Assembly: GCA_034190085.1 (NCBI GenBank)
Contig: JAXHTS010000068.1
Location: forward strand, 62,001-126,000
Length of the DNA: 64,000 nt
From: Spirochaetota bacterium
Lineage (GTDB): Bacteria; Spirochaetota; UBA4802; JAFGDQ01
Reading direction: 5' to 3'
Both the position numbers and the translations under genes were made by a program. Under the pieces are notes generated by a model. It made no database searches and was not told the origin of the DNA. It was given only the letters and a program-made list of their open reading frames with translations. Shown piece after piece: positions 40,920-48,607 of this stretch. Numbering within the stretch: the stretch's first letter is position 1; each line of letters begins with the position of its first letter.

Positions 40920-41087
40920 CGTAAGATCGGGGATTTACACCCTAAGATTGGGGATTTATACCGTAAGATCGGGGATTTACACCGTAAGATTGGGGATTTA
41001 CACCGTAAGATTGGGATTTCGCACCATAAGATCGGGGATTTGTGCCGTAAGATCGGGGATTTGCACCGTAAGATTGGGGGGATTCAA
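40920..41087. repeat. 21-bp tandem repeat array of hairpin-forming units
   Basis: Seven full units and a partial eighth of the form CGTAAGATYGGGGATTTACAC start at 40920, 40941, 40962, 40983, 41004, 41025, 41046 and 41067. Within a unit GTAA pairs with TTAC, and ATC (or ATT) with GAT, around a GGG loop, so each copy can fold as a small hairpin with a 3-base linker. The commonest change (C to T before GGGG) keeps a G-U pair in RNA. The fifth unit has one loss and one gain of a base and still measures 21. The forward frame at 40878-41111 would read K-I-G-D-L-H-R repeats, but it has no ribosome-binding site. Confidence 0.95.
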
Positions 41088-41145
41088 CTGATAACACATC
41101 AGCGTGGCTAAAATCTATGGGAAATGTGAAATAGAGTACCCTCTA

Positions 41146-41214
41146 TGTCATTCCTGCGAATGCAGGAATCTCAAATAATAACGCAGGTGGATTCCTGCAT
41201 TCGCGAGAATGACA
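41146..41214. repeat. Inverted repeat, miniature (REP/MITE-like) element
   Basis: Arms of 25 bases at 41146-41170 (starting TGTCATTCCTGCGAATGCAG) and 41190-41214 match at 23 positions when inverted. The left arm also folds on itself (ATTCCTGC-GAAT-GCAGGAAT). The motif resembles the GTCATTCC...GGAAT short interspersed repeats found in many environmental bacteria. A diverged relative lies near 55040. It could also terminate transcription of the gene-repeat module. Confidence 0.8.
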
Positions 41215-41268
41215 GCATCTAATTGTTGAATTTTCCCACAATTTTTAGCCGCACTCATAACTCATCGC

Positions 41269-41794
41269 TCACCTGCCTGAAAAAGCCGCAGACGTTTGAG
41301 GTACGCGAGCAGAGATTTGATTAATATGTTTTTTTACATGATCCCAATTGTGCTGCTGAACAGGCTGTTCGAATGCCGACGCCGCACAGGACGTGCGGAA
41401 GAGCGTCGGCCATTTGCCTCTGCTCTTTGAAGAATAAATCTCGAAATACCTGATAAGCCTGATACGCCTTATAGGAATGTACTGTGCCGCAAGACCGATA
41501 AACTCAACTGGATCATAAACCTTCAGGTACTCCTTGAAATACGCATTATACTTCGTCTTAAAAATCACCTTTCCCTTAAAGGATTCATAAATGATTTTTT
41601 AGAGAGATCGGGCATATTGCGATATACTGCGCGAGTGATTCCCTTGCCCTATTGTCATGCCCCATAATCCTGATCGAGTTATCTATATTAAATCCGCTAT
41701 GCTTCCAGGACAAGAAGGTTTGCGCCATCTTTTCCGAGAGCAGTCCTGTATTCTTTAAATAATTGTTAACCAGACGCCTGAAGCGCTCTTTCAT
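41269..41794 (-). pseudogene. Fragment of an IS91-like (Y2) transposase
   Basis: Two consecutive reverse frames match the C-terminal half of IS91-family transposases. The first (41585-41794) has SEKMAQTFLSWKHSGFNIDN and ARESLAQYIAICPISLKN. The second (41269-41568) has VIFKTKYNAYFKEYLKVYDP and QYIPIRRIRLIRYFEIYSSK with SRGKW. A frameshift or stop separates them, and the HUH and Tyr catalytic part is missing. IS91-type elements move by rolling circle and often carry neighbouring genes, which is relevant to the adjacent 250-aa gene. Confidence 0.75.
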
Positions 41795-42523
41795 CTCATT
41801 AAGATCTAAAATAAAAAAAGAAGAAATGAAAACAACATTTGATTTATTGAATGATTCAAGAATCCTAAATATGTTGAACAGGAAAATTGGTGAAATACAA
41901 TTTATTTTTTCTAATCCAACCTTACTTTTGATGAGTACTCCCTTGTCTTCCGCCCAAAGATCAATTGCAAGACCACCTTTTTAGGGCAAAAAATCCTTCT
42001 CCTTAATTGTATTATTCATTGTATATATATTCAGAAAGACGATTTTTCTTGCTGATAAGCCTTTGAGAGAAAAGATGAACTGTTAATCACAATCAAGGGA
42101 GTCTCTCCCCATTTATCCCTTCCTTCATTTCCTGTTACTTATGCTAATCTGGATAGCCTAGGCAATTAATTTATTAACACACACTTTCAGATTTCAAGGC
42201 CTTGACCTCATATGTTTTATTACATATATTATTAGTATAATATATTGAATATATACCAATCTTCTTTAGGAAATAATAATTATGGGAGGTGATCGTTAAA
42301 TTTTATAAGAGAGTATCTGTTAAACCTCATTACTACAGATTAAAGAAGTTTCGGTTATGGCGCGAACCGATAAACAATAAAACATGAAGGGTTATAGGAG
42401 ATTACAGAGGCGCTTTGATAAGTAATTGACAACTTATCACTGAATCAAAATAATGTTAATGAGTAACGGCTTTGGAACATAGCTACCTAAAATAAAGTAA
42501 TTATAAAATGGAAGAGATAAATT
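41795..42523. other. Intergenic stretch upstream of the two-module lipoprotein
   Basis: No convincing gene. GGAGGTGATC at 42285-42294 matches the complement of the 16S rRNA 3' end perfectly and sits inside a five-codon frame (ATG 42282 to TAA 42297). A 7-bp hairpin (GATAAGT / ACTTATC) lies at 42417-42438. The reverse frame of the IS91 fragment stays open upstream of 41794 for some 60 codons, but those codons do not look like transposase. Confidence 0.45.
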
Positions 42524-42568
42524 ATGATCAAATTATTAAGAATGAGTTTATAATTACTCATTGTACAG

Positions 42569-43846
42569 GTGATTATTGGATTTGGAGCGTGTAAAGACGA
42601 TGACAAAAGCTCTGGATTTATGAATTATCCACTTCCGGAGGATAGCACAATAAATGCAGCAAAAGGGGTGCTGGATTCGCTACCATCTCTAAATCCAGTA
42701 GAGGATATTGACACAAACATTGCTACAATGGCCCAGGCATTGGTTGATGCAGAGGTTCAAGGGGTTATTGTTACTGTAAGCGATGCCAGTGGAAATGATA
42801 ACATAGAGGATAATGGTGATATTATATATACCGCTTCAGAGGTTACTGGCAATGTAGTGTTTGCCTTGAATAAGGGGACTGCTGCAGAAGCAACATCTAC
42901 AGTGTCAGCAGTTGTTCCGGCAAACGCTAAGCCCACCGCAGCCTTTAAAAATGAGATCGTCGTCAGTGGGGCCGCAATAGGCGAATGCAATGGAAGTTAT
43001 TTTGAGGATACTGAAAATGGGCCTATAAATGGAAGACCCCTGTATAAACATGGAACTGAGGGCTATTACATTTATTTAGGTGTGTGCACGTGGGATGAGG
43101 CTCGAACTCCATATCCAAATCCAACATGGTGGATAGATGAAGGCTATACTGGTCCCGACAGGATGTATAGAGTTGACGATGTTCAAGATACCTTCACTCC
43201 TCCCTCTGGTGATTGGACAACTAGTTGTTGGGACGATTCAGATTTGTCTACTCCAACTGTGCTAAATTTGGGCAGGATAAGCGGATTGCTCTGGGCAGGC
43301 CAGACCCTGACAGCTCCTGAATACACATATCAGGATGCTGATGGAGATCCCGAGGGAGCTACCCTTAAAGAGTGGTATAGATATGATGATAAGGTATGCA
43401 CTAAGGGTGAAACATTATTGGGGTGTTCAACCACCTATACACTAGAGTCAAATGACATTGGAAAATATATAAGATATAGTGTTACACCTGTTGCAGGGTA
43501 TGGCAATTTAACAGGTACCTCTATTTCAAGCCCTGTTTCAGGTCCTGTTATTGCTGCTCCACCAAACAGCTATGTGGCAACCAGTGACGGGACATCCGGC
43601 GTGGATGGTGTATTCAATTTAGTTGGCGCATATGCCGGCAGCCCCAAATATAAGCATGAAAGCGAGGAATATTACATCATGCGATGTGGTTGTGATTCTG
43701 ATTGGAGAATCAGACTGAATTATAGCTCTTATCATTATCGTAATATATATGCCAACTCTTCCACTGATGATATTCCCCCATCAGATGGGTGGGATGATTA
43801 CCCCTGTGGGGCAATGGGCACACCTCCTACATTAACGCCGCAATAA
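42569..43846 (+). CDS. Two-module surface lipoprotein with an interrupted signal peptide
   Basis: The full frame appears to begin at ATG 42524 (GGAAGAG upstream) and read MIKLLRMSL-stop-LLIVQV then IIGFGACKDDDKSS. A TAA at 42551-42553 thus splits an otherwise good lipoprotein signal with lipobox FGAC. The longest open frame starts at GTG 42569 and lacks a useful signal. The rest is intact for 425 aa. Two related modules (about 143-235 and 335-425) share YKHxxExYYI...PPSxxW and Cys pairs. Between them is an Ig-like domain (GRISGLLWAGQTLTAPEYTY to SSPVSGPVI). Probably surface-exposed and binding. Either a recent pseudogene or one that is recoded or started downstream. Confidence 0.65.
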   Translation: MIIGFGACKDDDKSSGFMNYPLPEDSTINAAKGVLDSLPSLNPVEDIDTNIATMAQALVDAEVQGVIVTVSDASGNDNIEDNGDIIYTASEVTGNVVFALNKGTAAEATSTVSAVVPANAKPTAAFKNEIVVSGAAIGECNGSYFEDTENGPINGRPLYKHGTEGYYIYLGVCTWDEARTPYPNPTWWIDEGYTGPDRMYRVDDVQDTFTPPSGDWTTSCWDDSDLSTPTVLNLGRISGLLWAGQTLTAPEYTYQDADGDPEGATLKEWYRYDDKVCTKGETLLGCSTTYTLESNDIGKYIRYSVTPVAGYGNLTGTSISSPVSGPVIAAPPNSYVATSDGTSGVDGVFNLVGAYAGSPKYKHESEEYYIMRCGCDSDWRIRLNYSSYHYRNIYANSSTDDIPPSDGWDDYPCGAMGTPPTLTPQ

Positions 43847-43895
43847 GTCTAAATTAGTCTTCTGTGAAGATGTTTTGAACGCCTATAAATGAAAA

Positions 43896-43925
43896 AGCCG
43901 GCAGCAAAACCTTGCCGGTTTTTTC
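43896..43925 (+). terminator. Rho-independent terminator
   Basis: CCGGCA (43898-43903) pairs with TGCCGG (43913-43918) and is followed by a T7 tract. It lies about 50 bases after the two-module lipoprotein gene. Confidence 0.88.
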
Positions 43926-44129
43926 TTAAAAAAACTTATGAGGTGAATAATTCTTGAAATTCAGTACACTTGACAATTACAATTAAGTTAAACAGGATGA
44001 ACGGAACAGCTCTTGTGCTTCACTTGTAAAATCCCCTTCTGAAAGCTTGGGATAATTTTAGGATTGAATAATGAATTGCCGGTGTTTGCTAAATATGAAT
44101 TGTCATGAGTACTGAAATTTTTGAATTCA

Positions 44130-45134
44130 ATGGATATACTGGAAAGCGAAGTGACTCTGAATTATAAGAGAAATGCAATTAAAATTATATTGGTGTTTTC
44201 TTTTCTGTTCGTAGTAGTAGACTATATATATAAAACAGTGAAAGATATTACCTACCTTGACAGGTCGAAATGTTTAGTTTATCAACTGCTCCCTAAAACA
44301 GGTTTTTTATTCTTTGAGTATTTTATTGAATTAACCATTGTTGTCTTTATTGGCATATATATTGCTGCATTGCTTGAAAAGTATTTTATGAGATATAGGA
44401 GATTCTTCCCTTCCAATCCTGTAACAGCATTCTTCTACGCCTCTGTATTGCCTGTATGCGCCTGTTCTGCAATACCTCTAGTAAAGACAATGGAAGGTAA
44501 AATGAATTTAAAAACTCTGATCCCCTTCTCGGTTGCGGCCCCACTTTTGAATCCCTATATAATAATACTATCCTTTAACGTTCTCGGCATGGAGTATGCT
44601 CTTTTAAGAATTGGCTCTTCATTTATTCTTGCCCTATCAGCAGGATATGTGTTGGAGCTTTTAAAGAAAAAAGACACCGTGGCTGCAAGGAGCCTGAACA
44701 TATGCAACGCAAAAGCCTGCATGGTGATGGAGGAAGATATATACATAAAAACCTATTCAATATTCAAAACAATAATACCCTATCTTGTTATTGGAGGAAG
44801 TGTCGGTATAGTATTAGATCTTGCTTCCTCAAAGACGATGCACTTAACATCTTTAATAAGTAATTCATTTTTGGGGAATGTATCAATAATCATTTTCGGA
44901 ATCCCATTCTATTTATGTAACGGAACAGATGTTTTATTATTAAAACCTCTACTCTGTTCGGGGATAAATATTGGAACCGGCATAGCATTCTCTTTAACAT
45001 CTACATCTATATGCATTACTTCAATATTTATGTTGCTCAAATTCATAGGAAAGAGGTTAACATTCCTGTTGATTGGGAATATCATAGTTGTAACTTTAGT
45101 TTTGAGCCAAATAATAAATCTATATTTTGGTTAA
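44130..45134 (+). CDS. Predicted permease of the ArsP/DUF318 (SO_0444-like) type
   Basis: A 334-aa inner-membrane protein with about eight to ten hydrophobic segments. The diagnostic motif is SVLPVCACSAIPLVKTM, with paired Cys in a membrane helix, followed by FSVAAPLLNPYIIILS. The second half repeats the fold (FGIPFYLCNGTDVLLLKPLL). Family members export organoarsenicals or other thiol-reactive compounds, using the Cys residues. Substrate here is unknown, and no arsR or arsM is adjacent. I use ATG 44130; a TTG at 44121 is in frame. No good ribosome-binding site is seen. Confidence 0.8.
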   Translation: MDILESEVTLNYKRNAIKIILVFSFLFVVVDYIYKTVKDITYLDRSKCLVYQLLPKTGFLFFEYFIELTIVVFIGIYIAALLEKYFMRYRRFFPSNPVTAFFYASVLPVCACSAIPLVKTMEGKMNLKTLIPFSVAAPLLNPYIIILSFNVLGMEYALLRIGSSFILALSAGYVLELLKKKDTVAARSLNICNAKACMVMEEDIYIKTYSIFKTIIPYLVIGGSVGIVLDLASSKTMHLTSLISNSFLGNVSIIIFGIPFYLCNGTDVLLLKPLLCSGINIGTGIAFSLTSTSICITSIFMLLKFIGKRLTFLLIGNIIVVTLVLSQIINLYFG

Positions 45135-45144
45135 TGTTAAAATT

Positions 45145-45267
45145 ATGTATAAGAAATATGTTTACACTCGCCTGAGTCTATTTGGATTTTTCTTTATTTT
45201 ATTATTTTTGGCCTGCAGTAAATCCGATTCAATTATTATCAATGGATATTGCGCTAATGATCTTTAA
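45145..45267 (+). pseudogene. Short or truncated lipoprotein
   Basis: ATG 45145 opens MYKKYVYTRLSLFGFFFILL then FLACSKSDSII, a clear lipoprotein signal with lipobox FLAC. After 40 codons a TAA (45265) ends it at GYCANDL. The same frame then stays open to 45366 (HDPNLYIYQSGNLPQYTPSP...), as if one nonsense change cut a protein of about 73 aa. It may also be a real very small lipoprotein. It is 10 bases after the permease gene. Confidence 0.45.
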
Positions 45268-45621
45268 CATGATCCTAACTTATATATCTATCAATCAGGA
45301 AATCTGCCCCAATACACACCCAGCCCCAATGTGCCATTACTCAAATATAGTCGAATTTTTCCTTGACATGTAGAATAATAAAATTAGAATTATATGTCTC
45401 ATTAAATTACCGGGTATTAATTATTGATTAGCGCTTATTCACAATTATTAAGCTTTTATATTGAAATAGTACAAGCTACATAATTGAATGAGACTATAAG
45501 ACTATAGCTAATATTCGTACATATTTCAATAAAATAGAGCTTCCAGTTTATTAAAGCCGAATATAGGCCATAATCTTTAATTGTGAAAAGCAGCTATTAA
45601 ACAAATAATAAGAGAGGGGAT

Positions 45622-45897
45622 ATGAGGTACATAAAAAATCTAGTTATTTTTTTACTTATCAGTGTATTCTTCATTTCATGTAAGGCTAAAAAAGAGATGA
45701 CTCTCCATGATTTTTTAGCAGTACAGGAAGAGATACTCTCAAGTGATCTCACTCCTGAATTGGAGAAGTCAATATTACAAAGACATGGTTATACTATAGA
45801 ACAGTATAGATCTTTCGAAGAGAATATTGAGAACGATCCGGAACTCAAGGCAAAGGCAGGCGAGATGAGACTTCAAATGTATCGTAAATCTAAATAG
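45622..45897 (+). CDS. Small lipoprotein of unknown function
   Basis: A 91-aa product with a lipoprotein signal (MRYIKNLVIFLLISVFFISC, lipobox FISC). The mature 72 residues are charged and helical (MTLHDFLAVQEEILSSDLTP, SILQRHGYTIEQYRSFEENI). An AGAGAGGGG ribosome-binding site precedes the ATG. It is convergent with yjbQ. The predicted localisation is certain enough; the function is not. Confidence 0.75.
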   Translation: MRYIKNLVIFLLISVFFISCKAKKEMTLHDFLAVQEEILSSDLTPELEKSILQRHGYTIEQYRSFEENIENDPELKAKAGEMRLQMYRKSK

Positions 45898-45915
45898 GGT
45901 TAGTGCTGGATTGAG

Positions 45916-46332
45916 CTAATAGATTATCTGTACAACAATCTTTCTATTTCGTTGTCTTGTATCACAATCGATTAGAATCACTTGTTGCCAGGTGCCGAGA
46001 GTAAGGGTTCCATTGACAAAGGGCACTGTAATGGATGGTCCTATGAGTGCTGCCTGCAGGTGCGCGGCGCCATTATCATCATGCCAAGTGTTATGATGAT
46101 GATAGTGATCTCCATAGGGAAGGATTCTTTCGAGGAAGATGCTTATATCCTTGGTTAATCCAGGTTCATATTCAATGGTAGTTAATGCAGCTGTTGAACC
46201 AGAGACAAAAACCACAACAATGCCATCGTTTACACTATTCTTGGAAATAATGTTTTGAATCTTTTGTGTGATATCAATAACATCTCTCCTGCCTTTAGTC
46301 GAAACTGTAATATAATCAGTGATAACCGCCAT
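45916..46332 (-). CDS. YjbQ/UPF0047 family protein
   Basis: I start it at ATG 46332 (MAVITDYITVSTKGRRDVID), which gives 138 aa, the family's usual size. The longer reverse frame to 46422 would overlap the transformylase gene. Family marks are GIVVVFVSGSTAALTTIEYEP, YHHHNTWHDDNGAAHLQAAL, GPSITVPFVNG and LGTWQQVILIDCD. These small trimeric enzymes have weak thiamin-phosphate synthase activity in complementation tests; the physiological role is unsettled. It is 26 bases after the transformylase gene and probably in its operon. Confidence 0.9.
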   Translation of the reverse strand: MAVITDYITVSTKGRRDVIDITQKIQNIISKNSVNDGIVVVFVSGSTAALTTIEYEPGLTKDISIFLERILPYGDHYHHHNTWHDDNGAAHLQAALIGPSITVPFVNGTLTLGTWQQVILIDCDTRQRNRKIVVQIIY

Positions 46333-46358
46333 CTGGTAATTAGTCCAAAATAATAGAA

Positions 46359-47645
46359 TTAGTGTTTGAAAGCCCTTTGATCGGTAAATACCATAGTAAC
46401 CTTGGGATTTGCTTCGTTGCAAGCCATTATCGCTTCGAAATCTCGGTCTGATCCTCCGGGCTGTACTATTGAGGTAATCCCCTCCTTTATCCCAACATCA
46501 ACTCCGTCTCTGAAGGGGAAAAAGGCATCAGAAACCATAGATGACCCAACTAATCCACCCTTTGCATCCCTGGTCTCATTATCAATATTGAGAATAACAG
46601 ATCTTTCCCTAATGCCATTATCAACTTCTCTCTCAAGCTCCTTATAGGGTATCCCAAATTTATCGAAGCATAGTTGGTCTGCATATTTTGTGTATGCCTT
46701 ATATATGGCAATTTCAACAACACCAACCCGATCCTGCTCTCCTGTACCAATGCCAACCGTTACTAAATCATTTACAAATAGAACTGAGTTTGATGTCACT
46801 CCCTGTTCAACATTCCATCCAAATAAGAGGTCATCATACTCTCCATCAGTTGGGAGTCTATCGATATTATAGGATTTGCCCTTATATTCGGCAACTGCAG
46901 GCTTTAGGTCTTCTTTGGTGATAATCCTGTTTAGTGGTGATTGCTGAACAATTATTCCACCATCTATGAGAGATTTGAAATCAACAAAACGCAGGGCCTT
47001 GTATTTTTCAAGGCTATCTATCCTTTCAATCTTAACAATTCGCAAATTTTTTCTTTTTTTTAAAATATCAAAGGCGCCTTCAATATAATCAGGTGCAACG
47101 ATCACCTCAATATAGTGTTTGGATATGAGTTCAGCTGCCTCTTTATCTACTGGTCGATTTAAGGTAACACATCCTCCAAAAGCAGCGATTCTATCAGCTT
47201 TATATGCCCTATCGTAGGCTTCAACGATTGTGGAACCATAGGCCACGCCGCATGGGTTATTGTGCTTTACGATTACTGCAGCCGGTTTGGACATAAGAAA
47301 TTTTAAAACATTGAGTGAATTATCAATGTCCGTAAGGTTTATCTTTCCAGGATGTTTCCCAGATTGCAACATCATGCTTTCATCAATACAACTAATAATA
47401 GAATTGCCAGGTTCAATAAACCTGCATTCACCCAAAACTAGATTCCCATTTACCAACTGGTACATTGCCGCTTCCTGACCAGGATTCTCGCCATATCGCA
47501 ATCCTTTCTCAACCATACTCCCTTTATCTTCAATCTTCCATGTCCTCTTTTTATACAACAGCCTCTGGTCACCAAACTCAATTGTAAGGGAATCTGGGAA
47601 ATGGTCATCCATTATAGTTTTATATGATTTTTTATAGTCACTCAT
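46359..47645 (-). CDS. Stand-alone AICAR transformylase (PurH C-terminal domain only)
   Basis: Adds the formyl group from 10-formyl-THF to AICAR, the ninth step of purine synthesis. The 428-aa protein covers the transformylase part of PurH: LRYGENPGQEAAMYQ, LNVLKFLMSKPAAVIVKHNN with the catalytic Lys-His, NPCGVAYG, IAAFGGCVTLNRPVD and SDAFFPFRDGVD, ending in FTDQRAFKH. The N-terminal IMP cyclohydrolase (MGS-like) domain of bifunctional PurH (about 520 aa) is absent, and no frame upstream encodes it; plsC lies there. The final cyclisation must be done by a protein elsewhere. Confidence 0.9.
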   Translation of the reverse strand: MSDYKKSYKTIMDDHFPDSLTIEFGDQRLLYKKRTWKIEDKGSMVEKGLRYGENPGQEAAMYQLVNGNLVLGECRFIEPGNSIISCIDESMMLQSGKHPGKINLTDIDNSLNVLKFLMSKPAAVIVKHNNPCGVAYGSTIVEAYDRAYKADRIAAFGGCVTLNRPVDKEAAELISKHYIEVIVAPDYIEGAFDILKKRKNLRIVKIERIDSLEKYKALRFVDFKSLIDGGIIVQQSPLNRIITKEDLKPAVAEYKGKSYNIDRLPTDGEYDDLLFGWNVEQGVTSNSVLFVNDLVTVGIGTGEQDRVGVVEIAIYKAYTKYADQLCFDKFGIPYKELEREVDNGIRERSVILNIDNETRDAKGGLVGSSMVSDAFFPFRDGVDVGIKEGITSIVQPGGSDRDFEAIMACNEANPKVTMVFTDQRAFKH

Positions 47646-47654
47646 AAATATAGG

Positions 47655-48425
47655 CTAATTAAATAATGATCTGTTTGTGTTAGAAGATTTTTTATATTCT
47701 GTAATATCCGATTGTAAATTTATTATACTCTCTCTGAGGTCATTCATCAAAGTCTTGATCTCAGACCCCTTTGTGTTGCCAGTAGTCTTTATCTCCTTCC
47801 CAATATTAACATAAACTTTACTAGGATGTACCCTAAAAGTATCCGGCAATAATGCCTCGTAAGTGCCATCAATATAGATGGGAACAATCGGAACACCTGT
47901 TCTTGCACATAGATGAAAAACACCCTTTTTAAATGGTTGTAATTCCCCTTCCCGGCTTCGTGTTCCCTCAGGAAATATTGCCACTCTTGATCCATTCTTA
48001 ATCTTCTCAGCAGATTTATAGAAACTCTGTAGTGCCTTTTTTGTGTTTTCCCTATCAACTGCTATATAGTTATTGGCTTTCATATGCCATCCAATAATAG
48101 GTAATTTAAATAATTCCTTCTTCGCAATCCACCCGAATTTTACAGGGATTATTGAAGATAGAAGCAATATATCTAAATGACTTAGATGATTTGATGCAAA
48201 GATCTGGGTTATTTCCTTATTTATGTTTTCCAGTCCCCAAACGGTTACCTTTATTCTGCAAAACCAGAGTATAATTTTTGCCCATCCTTTCATCGTATAA
48301 AAGGAAATGTCTCCTCCTGGATTGAATATTAGAGATAAAAGGGATATAATCCCACCTATAATTGTTAGGATGGTAAAGAATACAAAGCAAATCCAGGAAT
48401 ATAGCAAATTAATCACTGATTTCAT
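47655..48425 (-). CDS. plsC: 1-acyl-sn-glycerol-3-phosphate acyltransferase
   Basis: PlsC adds the second acyl chain to make phosphatidic acid. The 256-aa protein has an N-terminal membrane segment (WICFVFFTILTIIGGIISLL) and the acyltransferase motifs in order: NHLSHLDILL (catalytic H-x4-D), AVDRENTKKAL, FPEGTRSREGELQPFKKG, and VPIVPIYIDG. An AGAGGA ribosome-binding site precedes ATG 48425. It lies nine bases upstream of the transformylase gene, so likely the same transcript. Confidence 0.92.
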   Translation of the reverse strand: MKSVINLLYSWICFVFFTILTIIGGIISLLSLIFNPGGDISFYTMKGWAKIILWFCRIKVTVWGLENINKEITQIFASNHLSHLDILLLSSIIPVKFGWIAKKELFKLPIIGWHMKANNYIAVDRENTKKALQSFYKSAEKIKNGSRVAIFPEGTRSREGELQPFKKGVFHLCARTGVPIVPIYIDGTYEALLPDTFRVHPSKVYVNIGKEIKTTGNTKGSEIKTLMNDLRESIINLQSDITEYKKSSNTNRSLFN

Positions 48426-48607
48426 TATTTATCCTCTTGATTATAAGTAAGAATTGAATATAGGTTTTGTATGCTCAAGAATTACGAAGACTATAATCTA
48501 TTTTTAAATGAAAATTTGTCAATAATTATTCATACATGTCTTATAGTAGAGGATAATAGCTCAAACACTATATAATAGGGATAATTATAAATGTGCCTTG
48601 GAGTCCG

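Noticed and set aside
40920-41087. CRISPR array
   Set aside because: The 21-bp units are joined directly with no spacers, and no cas genes are present.
41763-41984. 73-codon forward frame
   Set aside because: Antisense to the IS91-like fragment and its open upstream extension; no start signal or recognisable domain.
46333-46422. Longer N-terminus for YjbQ
   Set aside because: It overlaps the transformylase gene; ATG 46332 gives the usual 138-aa family length.
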